Part shown: one piece after another, positions 1 to 9,082 of the stretch | How the letters are laid out: the number at the start of each line of letters is the position of its first letter | Position numbering within the stretch: the first letter of the stretch is position 1 | Program-made: the position numbers and the translations under genes | Notes under the pieces: generated by a model | Databases searched by the model: none | What the model was told of the DNA's origin: nothing | The model's input: the letters and a program-made list of their open reading frames with translations, nothing else | DNA from: Candidatus Schekmanbacteria bacterium | GTDB taxonomy: Bacteria > CSSED10-310 > JACPHN01 | Assembly (NCBI GenBank): GCA_016188575.1 | Contig: JACPHN010000126.1 | Span: forward strand, 1-64,000 | DNA length: 64,000 nucleotides | Reading direction: 5' to 3'

Positions 1-388
1 GCTTGGGCGCAAAAATCGCGGCATTCAACTTGGCCCTGACCTATAATTGTTTGACCGGACGTCCAAGATATTCTCTGTACGATTGCCTCCGCTAGCCGAC
101 GGTACTTCGCGCAATGTCACTCACACGTTTCAGGCCGGGGTCTCTCGGTGCGATTCCGTCCTGAAGGACGGGGTTTCAGACCGGCTGACGAATGGATGAT
201 CGTTGCCATGGTCAAGGAGCATCACCCGATTCTTTGGCCGACGCCGGGATTCCGGGGTGTCGCAGTGGATTCCGGGCAACTTCTCCACTTGGCTGGATCG
301 GTTCGTCGGCGGTACCTTGCCGATACATGTCTGCGCCCTGCCGCCGCTCAGGTGGTAGAGCGCCGCCAGCCCTTCTTGAGGCGGAAGC
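1..388. other. Left-edge intergenic stretch with a hairpin
   Basis: No convincing gene is seen here. A TATAAT hexamer at 42-47 lacks a good -35 partner. At 156-171 a perfect 7-bp stem (CCGTCCT / AGGACGG, 2-nt loop) is followed by GGTTTC. This resembles the end hairpins often carried by IS200/IS605-family elements, but no tnpA or tnpB remnant was recognised nearby, so it could be a leftover end or a coincidence. Confidence 0.4.
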
Positions 389-2073
389 GTGCTCGTGAAT
401 CCCACAAACCGGCCAATCCTCCCGGCTGCGCCCGGCACCGCCCTCCCAGCGAGCACCGAAGACCGCCATGACTGGTTCAGCGCTCGGGCCGCGCTGATCA
501 CGACGACGCTGTGTGTAGCCGTATTTTGCCTGCGCGTCCTGGCGCGTTTTTCGGCGTTCTGCGTGTGGGATGACGCGTACATGTTCACCCGCTACGCCGA
601 GAACCTCCTGCATGGGGATTTTCTGGCCTGGAACCCCGGCGGCCCACCCGTACTCGGCCTGACTGCCCCACTCTACCTCATTCTCGTCGCGCCTCTGCAT
701 TATCTCGTACCGGCCTCACCTGGGCTCGCGGTTTGGGGAGCCAGCGCAATCGCTACGGGCTGCTTCCTGGTCGGCCTGCGGTTTCTCTTGATCCGCCACG
801 GCGCCGGCGATCCCAGCACCCGGCGATTTGGTGCCGTGCTCGTTCTTTTCCTCCTCACGGTCACCAGCCCGGAGCTCGCCGCCCTGGCGACCAGTGGCAT
901 GGATACCACCTTCGGCCTGTTCTGGATCACGGCCACGCTGCTTCTGGCTCTGCGCCTCGGCGCCACCTCAGGCAAGGCCTTCGCGCGCGCCCTTGGTGTG
1001 GTCACAGCGCTGACGTTTTGGGCCAGGCCGGACGGCGTGCTCTTTCCGCTGCTGGTGCTCGGATCGCTGGTGCGTGTCTGTGCGCCGGCGCCACCGCCGC
1101 CGGATTGGTCTACCTGGTCTCTGGTTCCGCCGTTCCACTGCCGTTGATGGCCAAGACCCCAGGTTTCTACGGACCCGCCTTCGAGGAGCACTACCGCTTC
1201 GCCGCGGCCGGATACTTTCTGAGTTTTGCGCAGGCGTTTTGGCCGCTCTTGTTGCTGGTCGCGATGCGCCTCCGCGCGCGGGGAGCACGCGCGATTGCCG
1301 CCGACCTCGGGGAGCGCGCGCTGACTCTCGCGTCGGCGATCTTCGTGGCCTATCACCTCACTACCGTCGTTCCGATCATGGGAATGGCCTCACGGTTCTT
1401 CTTCCCGTGCCTGCCCGCGCTGGCCGTCCTCGCGGTGCGCACCATTCCCTGGGTTGACGGCAAGCTCCAGGAGCGCCTCGAGTGGCTTCGCGACCCGATT
1501 GCACGCACCCGGGTCGGCCTGGCGATTGCAGGGCTTATCGCGCTAACGAGTGCGGCGCATGGCGTTGACAGCGCTGCCGTGCTGATCAGGACGCTTGGTC
1601 GCCCGGAGTTTGCCCGTTTCACCCCGGATGAGCACTATGCCGCGGCGCGGCACACGTGGGTCGGGCTCGACGAGCTGCGCATTCTGCCGGACAACCTGGT
1701 GCTTGCGTCAACCGAAATCGGCCTTCCCGGCGTGCTGCTGCCGCGCAAGGCGATTGTCGACCTGGCAGGGCTGCAAGAGCCGCTACTCACCCGAGATGGT
1801 ATGCCCGCGCCGGAGGTGATCCGCCGCCGGCGCCCCGACTGGGTCTATCTCCCTCACCCGCACTATCGGGAACTAGCGGCGACGATATTCAACGATGATG
1901 ATTTTCGCCAGAATTACGAGGTCTTCTCTTCCGAGCACTTCGGTGCCTTCATGGGAGTGGCCATTCGCCGTGAGAGCCGCTACTACGAGGAGATGCTGCG
2001 CATCGCCCGCAGCCACGAGGTGCCCGATGCACTCTGGATCAGGAGCGGCCCGATGCGCCTGCATGGGCGATGA
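389..2073 (+). pseudogene. GT-C family membrane glycosyltransferase, frameshifted
   Basis: The first frame (GTG at 389, GAGG ribosome site about 8 bases upstream) gives several hydrophobic helices. An early luminal WDDAY motif and a following ARYAEN-like stretch (here TRYAENLL) are typical of GT-C glycosyltransferases that use polyprenyl-phosphate sugars. Around 1076-1095 the coding potential moves to another frame, which continues with membrane helices and a soluble C-terminal domain to 2073. Joined, they make one protein of about 560 residues. A one-base indel in the genome or the assembly explains this. The product would glycosylate envelope glycans or proteins in the inner membrane; the substrate cannot be read. 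The last 35 bases overlap the convergent ACP gene. Confidence 0.7.
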
Positions 2074-2308
2074 CGTAGCGCACGAGATCGCCGATCGTCT
2101 TCAGCGCGTTGACGTCCTCATCCGGGATGCGCAGGTCAAACGTGTCCTCCACCGCATAAAGCAGCTCCATGAGGCGTAGGGAGTCGACGCCGGCCGTGGC
2201 GACCGGCGTGTCGATGGGCAGGTCGGAGAGCTCGGGGCGCTCGCCAAAGAGCTCCACGACGAGACGCCGGACGACGTCGAGGACTTCCTGCTCATCCATG
2301 GCATTCAT
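2039..2308 (-). CDS. Acyl carrier protein
   Basis: An 89-residue acidic helical protein with the phosphopantetheine attachment motif GVDSL (Ser43), so it should carry acyl chains as thioesters in the cytoplasm. The ATG at 2308 lies inside the end of the upstream ketoacyl synthase gene; ATG 2299 is an alternative start. The 17-base overlap suggests translational coupling. As last gene of the lpxB-lpxD-synthase operon it is probably a specialised ACP rather than the housekeeping AcpP; that role is inferred from position only. Its 3' end overlaps the convergent glycosyltransferase gene. Confidence 0.88.
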   Translation of the reverse strand: MNAMDEQEVLDVVRRLVVELFGERPELSDLPIDTPVATAGVDSLRLMELLYAVEDTFDLRIPDEDVNALKTIGDLVRYVIAHAGASGRS

Positions 2309-3551
2309 TCCTGCGCCGGAAGGCGAGAACTGCATTTGCCCCGCCGAAACCGAACGAGCTCGACAAGGCAATCGCGACGGCGGCGTCCCGCGTCTCGTTG
2401 GGAACGACGTCGAGGTCACACTCGGGATCCGCGCGCTCGTAGTTATAGGTGCCGAAGATGACGCCCTGCTGGAGACCCAGGATAGTCGCTACGGCTTCGA
2501 GAGCTCCCGATGCGCCCATGGTGTGGCCGATCAGCGACTTGGTCGACGACACCGGGGTGCGCCCCGCCACATCGCCCATGGCAAGCTTGATGGCCGCGGT
2601 TTCGACGCGGTCGTTCAGCGGCGTCGAGGTTCCGTGCGCATTGATGTACCCGACGTCCGTCGGCGCCAGACGAGCGGATCGCAGCGCCGCTTTAATCGCC
2701 GCGGCCTGCCCTGCCGCGCTCGGCGCCGTGAGATGCTGCGCGTCGCTGGTCGCGCCAAAGCCGATGACTTCGGCCAGGATCGGCGCCCCGCGCCGGCGCG
2801 CGCGCGGTAACGCCTCGAATACGAGCATCGCCGCTCCCTCCCCGAGCACCAGCCCGTTGTGGTCGCGGTCGAACGGTCGCGAGGCGCGCGCGGGGTCCTC
2901 GTGCCGGGCCAGGACGCGTAACGCGATCCACGCCCGCAGGATCGCTTCGTGGACATACACGTCGCTTCCTCCGGTGACCACGATATCATCCAGGCCGCTG
3001 CGGATGCGCTGAAATGCGAGTCCCATCGCGCTGGCCGCGGAGGCACAGGCGGCAGCGATCGTCAAGTTCTCGCCGCGCAGCCCCAGCTCGATCGACAGGC
3101 TGGAGGAAACCGCGTTGTGCATGGAACGTACGACCGTTAGCGGATGCGCCCGTTCCCGGTGTCGCTCGTAAAAGTCGGCATATCCGCCGGCGGTTGCGAG
3201 TTGCGACCCGAAACCCGAACCGACGATGACCGCGGCGCCATCACGGGCCTCTCCAGGCGCCGCCAGGCCAGCGTCGCGGAGCGCGTCGGACGCCGCCAGG
3301 ATTGCCGCCAGCGCGCAGGGATCCCGCGCCCTGTCGATTGGATCGGGGAATGCTCCGCGCAGCACCGCGAGATCCAGCTCGGCAGCGAAGTCTACGGGCA
3401 GGCCGGCGGCGGAAAAGCGGCGAATGCGGCCCACCGCACTGCGCCCGGCAAACAGGGCCTCCCGGAACGGTGCCAGCCCGCGGCCGTAAGGGCTAATGAC
3501 GCCCATTCCCGTAACGACGACACGCCGTTCGCCCGACTCGTCGCTGCTCAC
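2292..3551 (-). CDS. fabF: 3-oxoacyl-ACP synthase, KAS II (FabF) type
   Basis: A 419-residue condensing enzyme of normal family length. It shows nucleophile Cys169 (AAACASA), His306 (NAHGTST), Lys338 and His343 (KSLIGHTMGASG), the complete Cys-His-His set of elongating beta-ketoacyl synthases. It would condense malonyl-ACP with acyl-ACP. GTG 3551 is chosen because it forms a GTGA overlap with the lpxD stop. The gene sits between lpxD and an ACP gene, which suggests it makes or extends the acyl chain used for lipid A or another envelope lipid. Whether it is the only FabF in the cell cannot be told, so the symbol marks the family. Confidence 0.9.
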   Translation of the reverse strand: MSSDESGERRVVVTGMGVISPYGRGLAPFREALFAGRSAVGRIRRFSAAGLPVDFAAELDLAVLRGAFPDPIDRARDPCALAAILAASDALRDAGLAAPGEARDGAAVIVGSGFGSQLATAGGYADFYERHRERAHPLTVVRSMHNAVSSSLSIELGLRGENLTIAAACASAASAMGLAFQRIRSGLDDIVVTGGSDVYVHEAILRAWIALRVLARHEDPARASRPFDRDHNGLVLGEGAAMLVFEALPRARRRGAPILAEVIGFGATSDAQHLTAPSAAGQAAAIKAALRSARLAPTDVGYINAHGTSTPLNDRVETAAIKLAMGDVAGRTPVSSTKSLIGHTMGASGALEAVATILGLQQGVIFGTYNYERADPECDLDVVPNETRDAAVAIALSSSFGFGGANAVLAFRRRNECHG

Positions 3552-4642
3552 GGCTCCGCCTCTTCCGGTTTGGGATCCCGGTCGCGCAATCGCGCGACCT
3601 CGGCCTCGAGCGCACCGCAGCGCGCGCGAAGCTCGCGAAGCTCGTCGTACATCTCCGGCAGGCGCTTTAGCAGCGCCACCAACCTGCCCGCTTGGTGCAC
3701 AAGCTGTGCCGGCGCCCCCGCCCAGCTTCCACGTTCCAGGTCGTATGCTACCCCCGCCTGCGCGGCGATGCGCGATCCTGCGGCGACCCGGACATTGTCC
3801 GCAATCCCTGCCTGCCCACCAATGACGGTGCCGCCCCCGATCCTCGCTCCCCCGGCAATCCCCGTTTGCGCAGCGATGCAGCAACCCTCACCGAGCTCGA
3901 CATTGTGGGCGACCTGGACCTGGCTGTCGATCTTTGTCCCGCGCCCCACAATCGTGCGCCCCAGGGTGGCGCGGTCGACGTTGGTCAAGGCGCCGATCTC
4001 GACGTCGTCCTCCAACTCGACGACACCGGCCTGGGGGATGTGGCGCAGCCTGCCATCGGGCGACCGCTCGAACCCGAATCCCGCGCCGCCGATGACGGCG
4101 CCGCTGCCCACAATGACCCGGCGTCCAATCGTGACTCCGGCGTGCACGACCGCGTTGGGGAAAATTGCCGCCTGGTCACCCACGCGCACGTTCTCACCGA
4201 TGAACGCATTGGCGTGCACCTGTGCTCCCGCACCAAGGACCGCACCGCGCTCGACGCGCGCCCCGGCAGCGACGTAGACATCAGGCGCGCAGCAGGCCTG
4301 CGGCGAGACCAGCGCGCCGGGCTCGATTCCCGCACGCGCCGGGGGGTCCGGGTGAAAGTACTCGATCAGCGCCGCGAAGGCCAACCGGGGGTGCGGCACG
4401 TGGATCACCGGGCGTCCCGGAAGCTCGACGCCAGGAGCGGTAACGAAGGCACTCGCACGCGACTCGGGCAGCGCGCGGATGGCGGCGCGCGTCCATGCGA
4501 CGGCGATGTGACCAGCGACGGCGTGCTCGACGCGCTCGACGTCAGTGATGATGGCTTCGGGATCTCCAGCGAGTGTGCCGCCCAGGCGCGCGGCCAGCTC
4601 CCCGAGGCGCGCTTGCCGAGCTCCTGCCGCACTATCGCTCAC
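3548..4642 (-). CDS. lpxD: UDP-3-O-acylglucosamine N-acyltransferase LpxD
   Basis: This 364-residue protein adds the N-linked 3-hydroxyacyl chain from acyl-ACP in the third step of lipid A synthesis. An N-terminal uridine-binding domain (about 1-105) is followed by a long left-handed beta helix of hexapeptide repeats (about 106-315), with catalytic His246 in VAHNVELGE. The C-terminus (330-364) is a charged helix, likely coiled. It overlaps lpxB upstream by 4 bp (ATGA) and the synthase downstream by 4 bp (GTGA), so the operon is tightly coupled. Confidence 0.95.
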   Translation of the reverse strand: MSDSAAGARQARLGELAARLGGTLAGDPEAIITDVERVEHAVAGHIAVAWTRAAIRALPESRASAFVTAPGVELPGRPVIHVPHPRLAFAALIEYFHPDPPARAGIEPGALVSPQACCAPDVYVAAGARVERGAVLGAGAQVHANAFIGENVRVGDQAAIFPNAVVHAGVTIGRRVIVGSGAVIGGAGFGFERSPDGRLRHIPQAGVVELEDDVEIGALTNVDRATLGRTIVGRGTKIDSQVQVAHNVELGEGCCIAAQTGIAGGARIGGGTVIGGQAGIADNVRVAAGSRIAAQAGVAYDLERGSWAGAPAQLVHQAGRLVALLKRLPEMYDELRELRARCGALEAEVARLRDRDPKPEEAEP

Positions 4643-5970
4643 CGCGCCGCCTCCTCCGCCGCTGCCCCTACCAGGGGGACTGACGCCGAAAGCATCGCCA
4701 CCGCCTTGCTGTCGGTCGCCACGCGCACGATTGCGGCCGCGGCGCGAGCGGACGCCCCCGGTCCGAGCAGGCGCTCGCGAAGCCTGGCGTAACCCGCGAG
4801 AACACGGCGCCTGGCCGCCGATTCATCGTCCAGAAGCGCCGCAGCGGCCGCCGCGATCGCCGCGGGGCTCACGCCGTCCCGCGCGATCGGCGATCTTCCC
4901 GCCTGCGTGAATTCCGGGATGATCTCCTCGTCCATGATGTGGTTGACCAGTGCGACGTTGCGGCAATCCTCGCGCGTCATGCGCAGTAGATGCTTCCCCA
5001 ACAGCTCGGTGAGGCGACCAAGCCGGTAGACGGCCACCTGGGGCACGTCATGCAGCGCGAGCCCGAGATTCGCCGTCCCTGTTTTCGCAATCGCCATGTC
5101 GGCAGCAGCGAAAACGGCAGCAGAAACGCCGCCCGGATCGCTGCCGTCGCCGGCGACTCTGATGGTGTCGGCAGCAAGCCCGTGGCGGCGTGCCCAGCGG
5201 GCGATCCCACGGGTAACGAGCGGCAGCAGCCGGCGACTCGCGACAGGCAAGGCGAAACGCACGTCCGGTCGCTGCGCCTGCAGGATCGCGGCGGCGTCGA
5301 GAATCGCCGGCCACACCAGCCGCATCTCCTGCCGCCGGGAAGCCGGCACCAGGGCCACAACCTTCTCATGCGCCGCGAACCCGAGCCGCCGTCGCACCTC
5401 TGGACGAGGCAGCGCCCCCTGCGCGATCGCGTCCTGGAGCGGATGTCCGACGAGCTCGACGGCGCAGCCGAGCGCCGCGTAGTGGGCCGCCTCGCGCGGG
5501 TGAGAGGCAAGCACGCACGTCGTCCCGCGGACGATGGACCGCGACCGGTCGAGAAACGCCGTGCCGCGGGTGCTCCACCGCCACTCGTCCGGCGGCAGAT
5601 ACCAGACGGTCGGCACGCGGAGCTGCTGCCTCAGGAATAGCGATAGCGGCACGTTGATGCCCGGATAATCCAGCAGCACGGCGACGTCGGGCCGGTAGGC
5701 AAGGAGGTGCTGTTTCGCACGGCGAATGAGCCGGAGCGCCGGAGCGACCTGACCGAGAACCTCGGCCAGGCCGACAGCCGAGACCGCCGAGGTGTCGGCC
5801 ACGCGCTGCATGCCCGCCTGGACGGACAACGCGCCTCCCAGGCCGGTAATCATGAGCCCCCCGGGCAGGCCGGTGGCCAGGCGCTGGAGCTCCCGCACCA
5901 GGTTCGCCAGATGGAGGTCGCCCGAGACGTCCCCGGCGCAAGCGAAGATCCGCAGCGGCTCAGATCCCAT
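4639..5970 (-). CDS. lpxB: Lipid-A-disaccharide synthase LpxB, divergent
   Basis: A 443-residue GT19-family protein. The usual AGExSGD opening is CAGDVSGDLH here. The DEWRW stretch, a LVPASRRQE in place of LLPGSRxxE, and a KTGTANLG in place of SGTATLE follow in the right order, and the tail carries a family-like P-E-F-x-Q element. It would join UDP-diacylglucosamine to lipid X at the inner face of the inner membrane. The changed signature residues make it a divergent LpxB, so an altered donor is possible. The start lies 20 bp after the stop of the sigma-54 activator, hence a likely shared transcript. Confidence 0.88.
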   Translation of the reverse strand: MGSEPLRIFACAGDVSGDLHLANLVRELQRLATGLPGGLMITGLGGALSVQAGMQRVADTSAVSAVGLAEVLGQVAPALRLIRRAKQHLLAYRPDVAVLLDYPGINVPLSLFLRQQLRVPTVWYLPPDEWRWSTRGTAFLDRSRSIVRGTTCVLASHPREAAHYAALGCAVELVGHPLQDAIAQGALPRPEVRRRLGFAAHEKVVALVPASRRQEMRLVWPAILDAAAILQAQRPDVRFALPVASRRLLPLVTRGIARWARRHGLAADTIRVAGDGSDPGGVSAAVFAAADMAIAKTGTANLGLALHDVPQVAVYRLGRLTELLGKHLLRMTREDCRNVALVNHIMDEEIIPEFTQAGRSPIARDGVSPAAIAAAAAALLDDESAARRRVLAGYARLRERLLGPGASARAAAAIVRVATDSKAVAMLSASVPLVGAAAEEAAR

Positions 5971-5990
5971 GGCTGTCGCTCATCCTGCGC

Positions 5991-7430
5991 TCATTCCGAC
6001 AGCCTGTAGCTCTCTTTGCGCAGTCCGTGTCGGCGCAACTTGTCGAACAGCGCGCGTGGTGATATCCCGGCGCGCCGCGCGGCCATACCGATGCGACCGC
6101 CACAGGAGGCCAGTAGCGCCGCGAAATACTGCTGCTCGAAGTGGTCCAAAGCCTGTCGGCGCGCTTCCGCCCAGGGCAAAATCGGCCGCGAGGCTGCAGG
6201 GGGACCGAGGCCTCGGGGCCACTCCTGATCCTGGAGCTCGGCGGGAGGCTGATCGCCCGCTACCGGCGCGACCGCAAATGTCAAATCGCTCGGCGTGACC
6301 TCCGAGTCGGCGCACAGCAACACGGCGCGTTCGACGACATTGACAAGCTCCCGCAGGTTGCCCGGCCAGCAATACGCTCGCAGGATGTCCATCGCGTCGC
6401 GGCGAACCGTGGTCAGCGGATGACCGAAGCGCCGCCGAAACTGCTGCAGATAGCGGTCGACAAGAACGGGGATGTCCTCACGGCGTTCTCTCAGGGGTGG
6501 GATGTGCAGCGTGACGACGCTGAGGCGATAGTACAGATCGGGGCGAAAGCGCCGCGCCGCCAGCTCCGCGTCGAGATCGCGGTTGGTGGCGGCAATCACG
6601 CGCACGTCCACGGACAGATCGCGCTCGCCGCCGACCGGGCGAATGAGCCGATCCTGCAGGACGCGGAGTAGCTTGGCCTGGGTGGAAAGCGGCATTTCTG
6701 CAATTTCGTCGAGAAAAATGGTGCCGCGATGAGCGAGCTCGAAGAGGCCGCGATGAGCCCGGTGAGCGCCGGTAAAGGCGCCGGCGACGTGACCGAAGAG
6801 CTCGCTTTCCAGCAGCGATTCCGGCAGGGCGGCGCAATTGACGGCCACGAAGGGGGCCGCGCGGCGGGGCCCTTCGTTGTGAATGGCGCGGGCAAGGTGA
6901 TCCTTGCCGACGCCGGTTTCGCCGGTGACCAGCAGCGATGAATCGGCGTTGATCACGCGGCGCGCGGTGCGCAGCAGAGGATCCATCACCGGGCTCGCGG
7001 AGATGAAATCGCTGAGCAGGTACGGGTGACCGTTACGGTTCTGGTCGATGCGCCGGTCGAGCTCGTTGCGACAGCGGCCAAAAAGCGCTTCGAGCGCCGC
7101 GCCGAGGGCCTCGTCGGGAAGCTCTTCGTGCACCAGCCCGAGGCAGCCTGCAGCGAGCAGACGAGCGCGCGCCTCGCCATCCTCGTGGCAGCACAGCACT
7201 ACCACCTCGATTCTTTCAGGCAAGGAGCGGATCGTGGCAACCGTCGCGGCAAGCTGGTGCGGAAACGCGGCGGCATTGGTGATGACGACGTCTTGCGGCT
7301 CGTGGCTGAGGAGCTGCCACAGATTGGCGGTTTGGGGCAGGGTGGCGACAAGCACACCCGGCGCGACGAGGAGCCGCTCCAGGCGCCGGGCAGAAGCATC
7401 TGGCTGCAAGACGACGAGCACGCGTACCAT
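5991..7430 (-). CDS. Sigma-54 activator with degenerate receiver domain
   Basis: Residues 1-120 look like a response-regulator receiver, but the phosphoacceptor Asp position reads VVITN, so ordinary phosphorylation is unlikely. The central AAA+ domain has Walker A GETGVGKD, the sigma-54 contact loop GAFTGA and Walker B IFLDEI. The C-terminus carries a Fis-type helix-turn-helix (GGRIGMAARRAGISPRALF). It would open promoters bound by sigma-54 RNA polymerase. ATG 7430 fits the domain start; the open frame extends further upstream but is not family-like. It heads the lpxB operon and lies divergent from the sigma-54 promoter at 7577, its likeliest target. Confidence 0.92.
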   Translation of the reverse strand: MVRVLVVLQPDASARRLERLLVAPGVLVATLPQTANLWQLLSHEPQDVVITNAAAFPHQLAATVATIRSLPERIEVVVLCCHEDGEARARLLAAGCLGLVHEELPDEALGAALEALFGRCRNELDRRIDQNRNGHPYLLSDFISASPVMDPLLRTARRVINADSSLLVTGETGVGKDHLARAIHNEGPRRAAPFVAVNCAALPESLLESELFGHVAGAFTGAHRAHRGLFELAHRGTIFLDEIAEMPLSTQAKLLRVLQDRLIRPVGGERDLSVDVRVIAATNRDLDAELAARRFRPDLYYRLSVVTLHIPPLRERREDIPVLVDRYLQQFRRRFGHPLTTVRRDAMDILRAYCWPGNLRELVNVVERAVLLCADSEVTPSDLTFAVAPVAGDQPPAELQDQEWPRGLGPPAASRPILPWAEARRQALDHFEQQYFAALLASCGGRIGMAARRAGISPRALFDKLRRHGLRKESYRLSE

Positions 7431-7576
7431 GACCGGAACCCCAGCATCCGCACGTTGAAGAAACCCACCGAATAACCAGCACTGGCGGTTCCGATGATAG
7501 CAGGAATTGGGGGGCTTCAATAGCCCCGACTTCCCGCGATGCAGCAATGGAGCGCGCGCCCAGCGTCTGTTCGGGT

Positions 7577-7592
7577 TGGCACAAAAATTGCT
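7577..7592 (+). promoter_or_regulatory. Sigma-54 (-24/-12) promoter
   Basis: TGGCAC, five A residues, then TTGCT: a full match to the -24/-12 consensus with GG at 7578-7579 and GC at 7590-7591, exactly 12 bases apart. Transcription would start near 7602 and read the 47-residue peptide gene at 7676. The divergent sigma-54 activator starts 147 bp away. Confidence 0.88.
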
Positions 7593-7619
7593 ATTGGGGG
7601 GCGGTCGGGTTGTGAAGTG

Positions 7620-7636
7620 GGTCGGAAGGACCGACC
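7620..7636 (+). repeat. Hairpin in the peptide leader
   Basis: GGTCGG and CCGACC flank a 5-base loop, about 20 bases into the predicted leader RNA and 40 bases before the peptide start. It may be an RNA stem or a DNA operator; no further evidence is visible. Confidence 0.45.
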
Positions 7637-7675
7637 ACTGTCGAAACCCTGAGGGACCCAACTTGGGAGTCTAGG

Positions 7676-7819
7676 ATGAGCACGAAAGCGTCCAATCGCA
7701 CCACCTCAACCAACATGGCGACCGCGCCGAAGCCGGGCGGCAAACCGGGCGGTGGCAAGCCCGCCCCCGCGCCGACACCCGCCAAGAAGCCCTCCGGAGG
7801 TAAGCCGGGCGGCAAGTAA
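7676..7819 (+). CDS. Small Pro/Gly/Lys-rich peptide (47 aa)
   Basis: The ATG at 7676 follows a GGGAG ribosome site by 6 bases. The product is strongly basic and of low complexity: a Ser/Thr/Asn-rich head, then repeats of P-G-G-K type (KPGGKPGGGK near residue 20, GGKPGGK at the end) with a PAPAPTPAKK linker. There is no signal peptide or membrane segment. It could bind nucleic acid or a polyanion, but the sequence only shows composition. It has its own sigma-54 promoter and is followed by a large inverted repeat. It is too short for routine gene callers, so it may be missed in related genomes. Confidence 0.65.
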   Translation: MSTKASNRTTSTNMATAPKPGGKPGGGKPAPAPTPAKKPSGGKPGGK

Positions 7820-7834
7820 GCGGCGGTCGTAACT

Positions 7835-7886
7835 CCTCACTGCTTGACCCACCTGGCCGAAGCACCCGACTCGTGAAGCAGTGAGG
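7835..7886. repeat. 11-bp inverted repeat, 30-base spacer
   Basis: CCTCACTGCTT (7835-7845) and AAGCAGTGAGG (7876-7886) are perfect complements. No T-tract follows on either strand, so it is not a standard terminator. It sits 15 bp after the peptide stop and may stabilise the mRNA end or bind a protein. Confidence 0.6.
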
Positions 7887-7961
7887 GCCTGCGCCAACAG
7901 CAGAGAGATCGTGCTTCTTTACCGCTGGCGCAGGACGAGGCGGCGCTTCGGGCGCGAGAGG

Positions 7962-9044
7962 TCAGGGGATATCCCAGGCTTCCCTGCCGGCGGTGACGTG
8001 GTCCAGCAATGCCCGCAAGCCACACAGCACGTTGGCGAGAGCTTCGCGCGCGCGGGTTCGCCCCGTGACCGCGTCCGTCAGCCCCTCAGCCGCTGCCAGC
8101 TCGGCAGCGATTTGCTTTGAGCAGCGCTCGCCGAGGCGGTGCTCGCGCGCGAGCCGAAACAGTTCCATGCGGTCTTCCATGGAAAGCACACCGTGCCCGC
8201 GCAGCGCCCGCAACACTTCCCATTGCTCCGGTGAGACCGCTTGCCGCAACAGGAACAACGGCAACGAGAGCCGCCCTTCGCGAAAATCCTGTAGGCTGTC
8301 CTTTCCCATGTCGACAGCCTTGCTCACCAGGTCGCGAACGTCATCCAGTGCCTGAAACGCCACGCCCGCATGAATTCCCCATTGCATGGCGGCGGCCACC
8401 TCGGCGCCGGCGTCGGCCAGCAGCATGCCCGCTGCAAGGGGGGCAGAGAAGCTGTGGTGGGCGCCCTTGTCGATCATCGCCTGCCGGAAGCTCGCCGCCT
8501 CCTCTCGCTGCTCGAGACCGCGCCAACCGAGCACGTCCTGAAACTGCCCCGCACCCGCCCGCTGTGCTCCCGTGAGAATAGTCCGAAAGGCCGCGGAGGC
8601 CTGTTGAGCGCCCTCCAACAGGAGCTCCATCGAGCGTGCGTAGATCACATCACCGAGCACGATAGCGAGGTCTCGAATCTTGAGCCAGGGGAGCTCGGGA
8701 TCGGCGCGCGCCATGACGACGCGGAGCGCCGGCTGGCCGCGCCGCAGCGTGGCGTGGTCCATGACGTCGTCGTGAACCAGCATGAACAGATGCAGCAGCT
8801 CAACGCCGGCAGCAAACGTCTCGACGTTTGTGCCCTGGCCGGCGCCGCCGGCCGCGAGATGCCCCACGAGCACAAGCTGGGGGCGGAGCAAATGCCGGGG
8901 AGCCTGGTTGATCGCAACTACCGCGCGAAGCGCCTGTTGCCAGAGCGCTCCGCGCCCCAGCGTCGAAAGCTCTCGGAGCGCGCGATCCGTGGTCGACGCA
9001 ATGCGCTTCAGCGGCGCCTCGAGCTCCAGGAGGGCGAGCTCCAT
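7962..9044 (-). CDS. Polyprenyl (isoprenyl) diphosphate synthase
   Basis: A 360-residue class I trans-prenyltransferase. The first Asp-rich motif is HDDVMD (Asp92, 93, 96) followed by the RRGQPA substrate loop; the second is ALDDVRD near residue 237. Such enzymes condense isopentenyl diphosphate onto allylic diphosphates to make chains for quinones, carotenoids or carrier lipids. Two bulky residues before the first motif (FML) do not let me fix the chain length. The gene stands alone between exported-protein genes. Confidence 0.92.
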   Translation of the reverse strand: MELALLELEAPLKRIASTTDRALRELSTLGRGALWQQALRAVVAINQAPRHLLRPQLVLVGHLAAGGAGQGTNVETFAAGVELLHLFMLVHDDVMDHATLRRGQPALRVVMARADPELPWLKIRDLAIVLGDVIYARSMELLLEGAQQASAAFRTILTGAQRAGAGQFQDVLGWRGLEQREEAASFRQAMIDKGAHHSFSAPLAAGMLLADAGAEVAAAMQWGIHAGVAFQALDDVRDLVSKAVDMGKDSLQDFREGRLSLPLFLLRQAVSPEQWEVLRALRGHGVLSMEDRMELFRLAREHRLGERCSKQIAAELAAAEGLTDAVTGRTRAREALANVLCGLRALLDHVTAGREAWDIP

Positions 9045-9082
9045 GGGTCACCGCTCACGCGGTGCGACCGATATACCCGGCA

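Noticed and set aside
7835-7886. Rho-independent terminator
   Set aside because: The 30-base spacer and lack of a T-run on both strands argue against it; kept only as an inverted repeat.
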